DNA of 33,263 nucleotides from Lachnoclostridium sp. An14. GTDB taxonomy: Bacteria; Bacillota; Clostridia; Lachnospirales; Lachnospiraceae. The stretch spans positions 1 to 33,263 of the forward strand of contig NZ_NFLE01000042.1 of the NCBI RefSeq assembly GCF_002160755.1, written 5' to 3'. Positions 33,081 to 33,263 of the stretch are shown here, in pieces. The notes beneath the pieces were generated by a model. The model saw only the letters and a program-made list of their open reading frames with translations, searched no databases and had not been told where the DNA came from. The position numbers were made by a program, and so were the translations under genes. Within the stretch, counting starts at the first letter, position 1. Every line of letters starts with the position of its first letter.

Positions 33081-33263
33081 CATTCAGAAAACGGGAATTT
33101 CGTGTGAAAACGGTAAAAAGCTGCTTCTAAGAATAAATCATAAGCCTAAATTATTCACGGAACAGTATCTGAATTGATAACAGTACCATGAATCTGAAAA
33201 TTGATCCATGCAGCCATAACATCACTCAATTAACCCGTCAAAAGGGTATAAAATCCCTGTGGC

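Overview
The window looks like a chromosomal segment of a gut-type Firmicute, most probably Lachnospiraceae (Clostridium cluster XIVa). This rests on strong AGGAGG ribosome sites, the 23S rRNA 3' end followed by a tRNA cluster, and protein families typical of that group (DUF5688, DUF5348, DUF932, CitMHS, AAA_14/DUF4143). No species is claimed.

Region 1 (1-1090) holds the 3' end of a 23S rRNA gene, then tRNA-Asn(GTT), tRNA-Glu(TTC), tRNA-Cys(GCA) and a terminator. Region 2 (about 1019-21033) is an integrated mobilizable element of about 19.9 kb inserted in the 3' end of tRNA-Cys. The tRNA 3' end plus its terminator is repeated at 20958-21033 as a 76-bp repeat with two mismatches. The left end carries a tyrosine integrase (minus strand) and a DUF927-like ATPase. 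Next come an AT-rich orphan protein, an excisionase-like HTH protein, a MobC-like protein and a very short relaxase, and an XRE regulator. The regulator is divergent from a cargo cluster of zinc-ribbon, membrane and lipoprotein genes (8486-12513). A recombination/maintenance block follows: DUF932, RadC, YqaJ exonuclease, RecT, two small genes, DUF5688 and DUF5348. Last are a Rpn-type PD-(D/E)XK nuclease gene with a decayed duplicate, another nuclease-tail remnant, and an AAA_14/DUF4143 ATPase. No conjugation (type IV secretion) genes are visible, so transfer would need a helper.

Region 3 (21222-27828) is GC-richer chromosomal DNA on one strand: a MerR regulator, a lipoprotein flavodoxin, an aldo/keto reductase, a DUF4405 membrane protein, a second lipoprotein flavodoxin, a DUF362 lipoprotein, a PF03773-type permease, and a third exported flavodoxin fused to cell-wall-binding repeats. 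Three flavodoxins predicted to lie outside the membrane, beside a putative haem membrane protein, suggest an extracytoplasmic redox system. It is the most interesting chromosomal locus here.

Region 4 (28132-33080) has an OmpR-type response regulator (minus strand), a hybrid dCache histidine kinase with a degenerate receiver, and a CitMHS-type carboxylate transporter. A palindromic MITE-like element of about 187 bp lies between regulator and kinase. The 9-mer AATATTAAG occurs upstream of the regulator gene and twice upstream of the transporter gene, suggesting that the regulator controls both.
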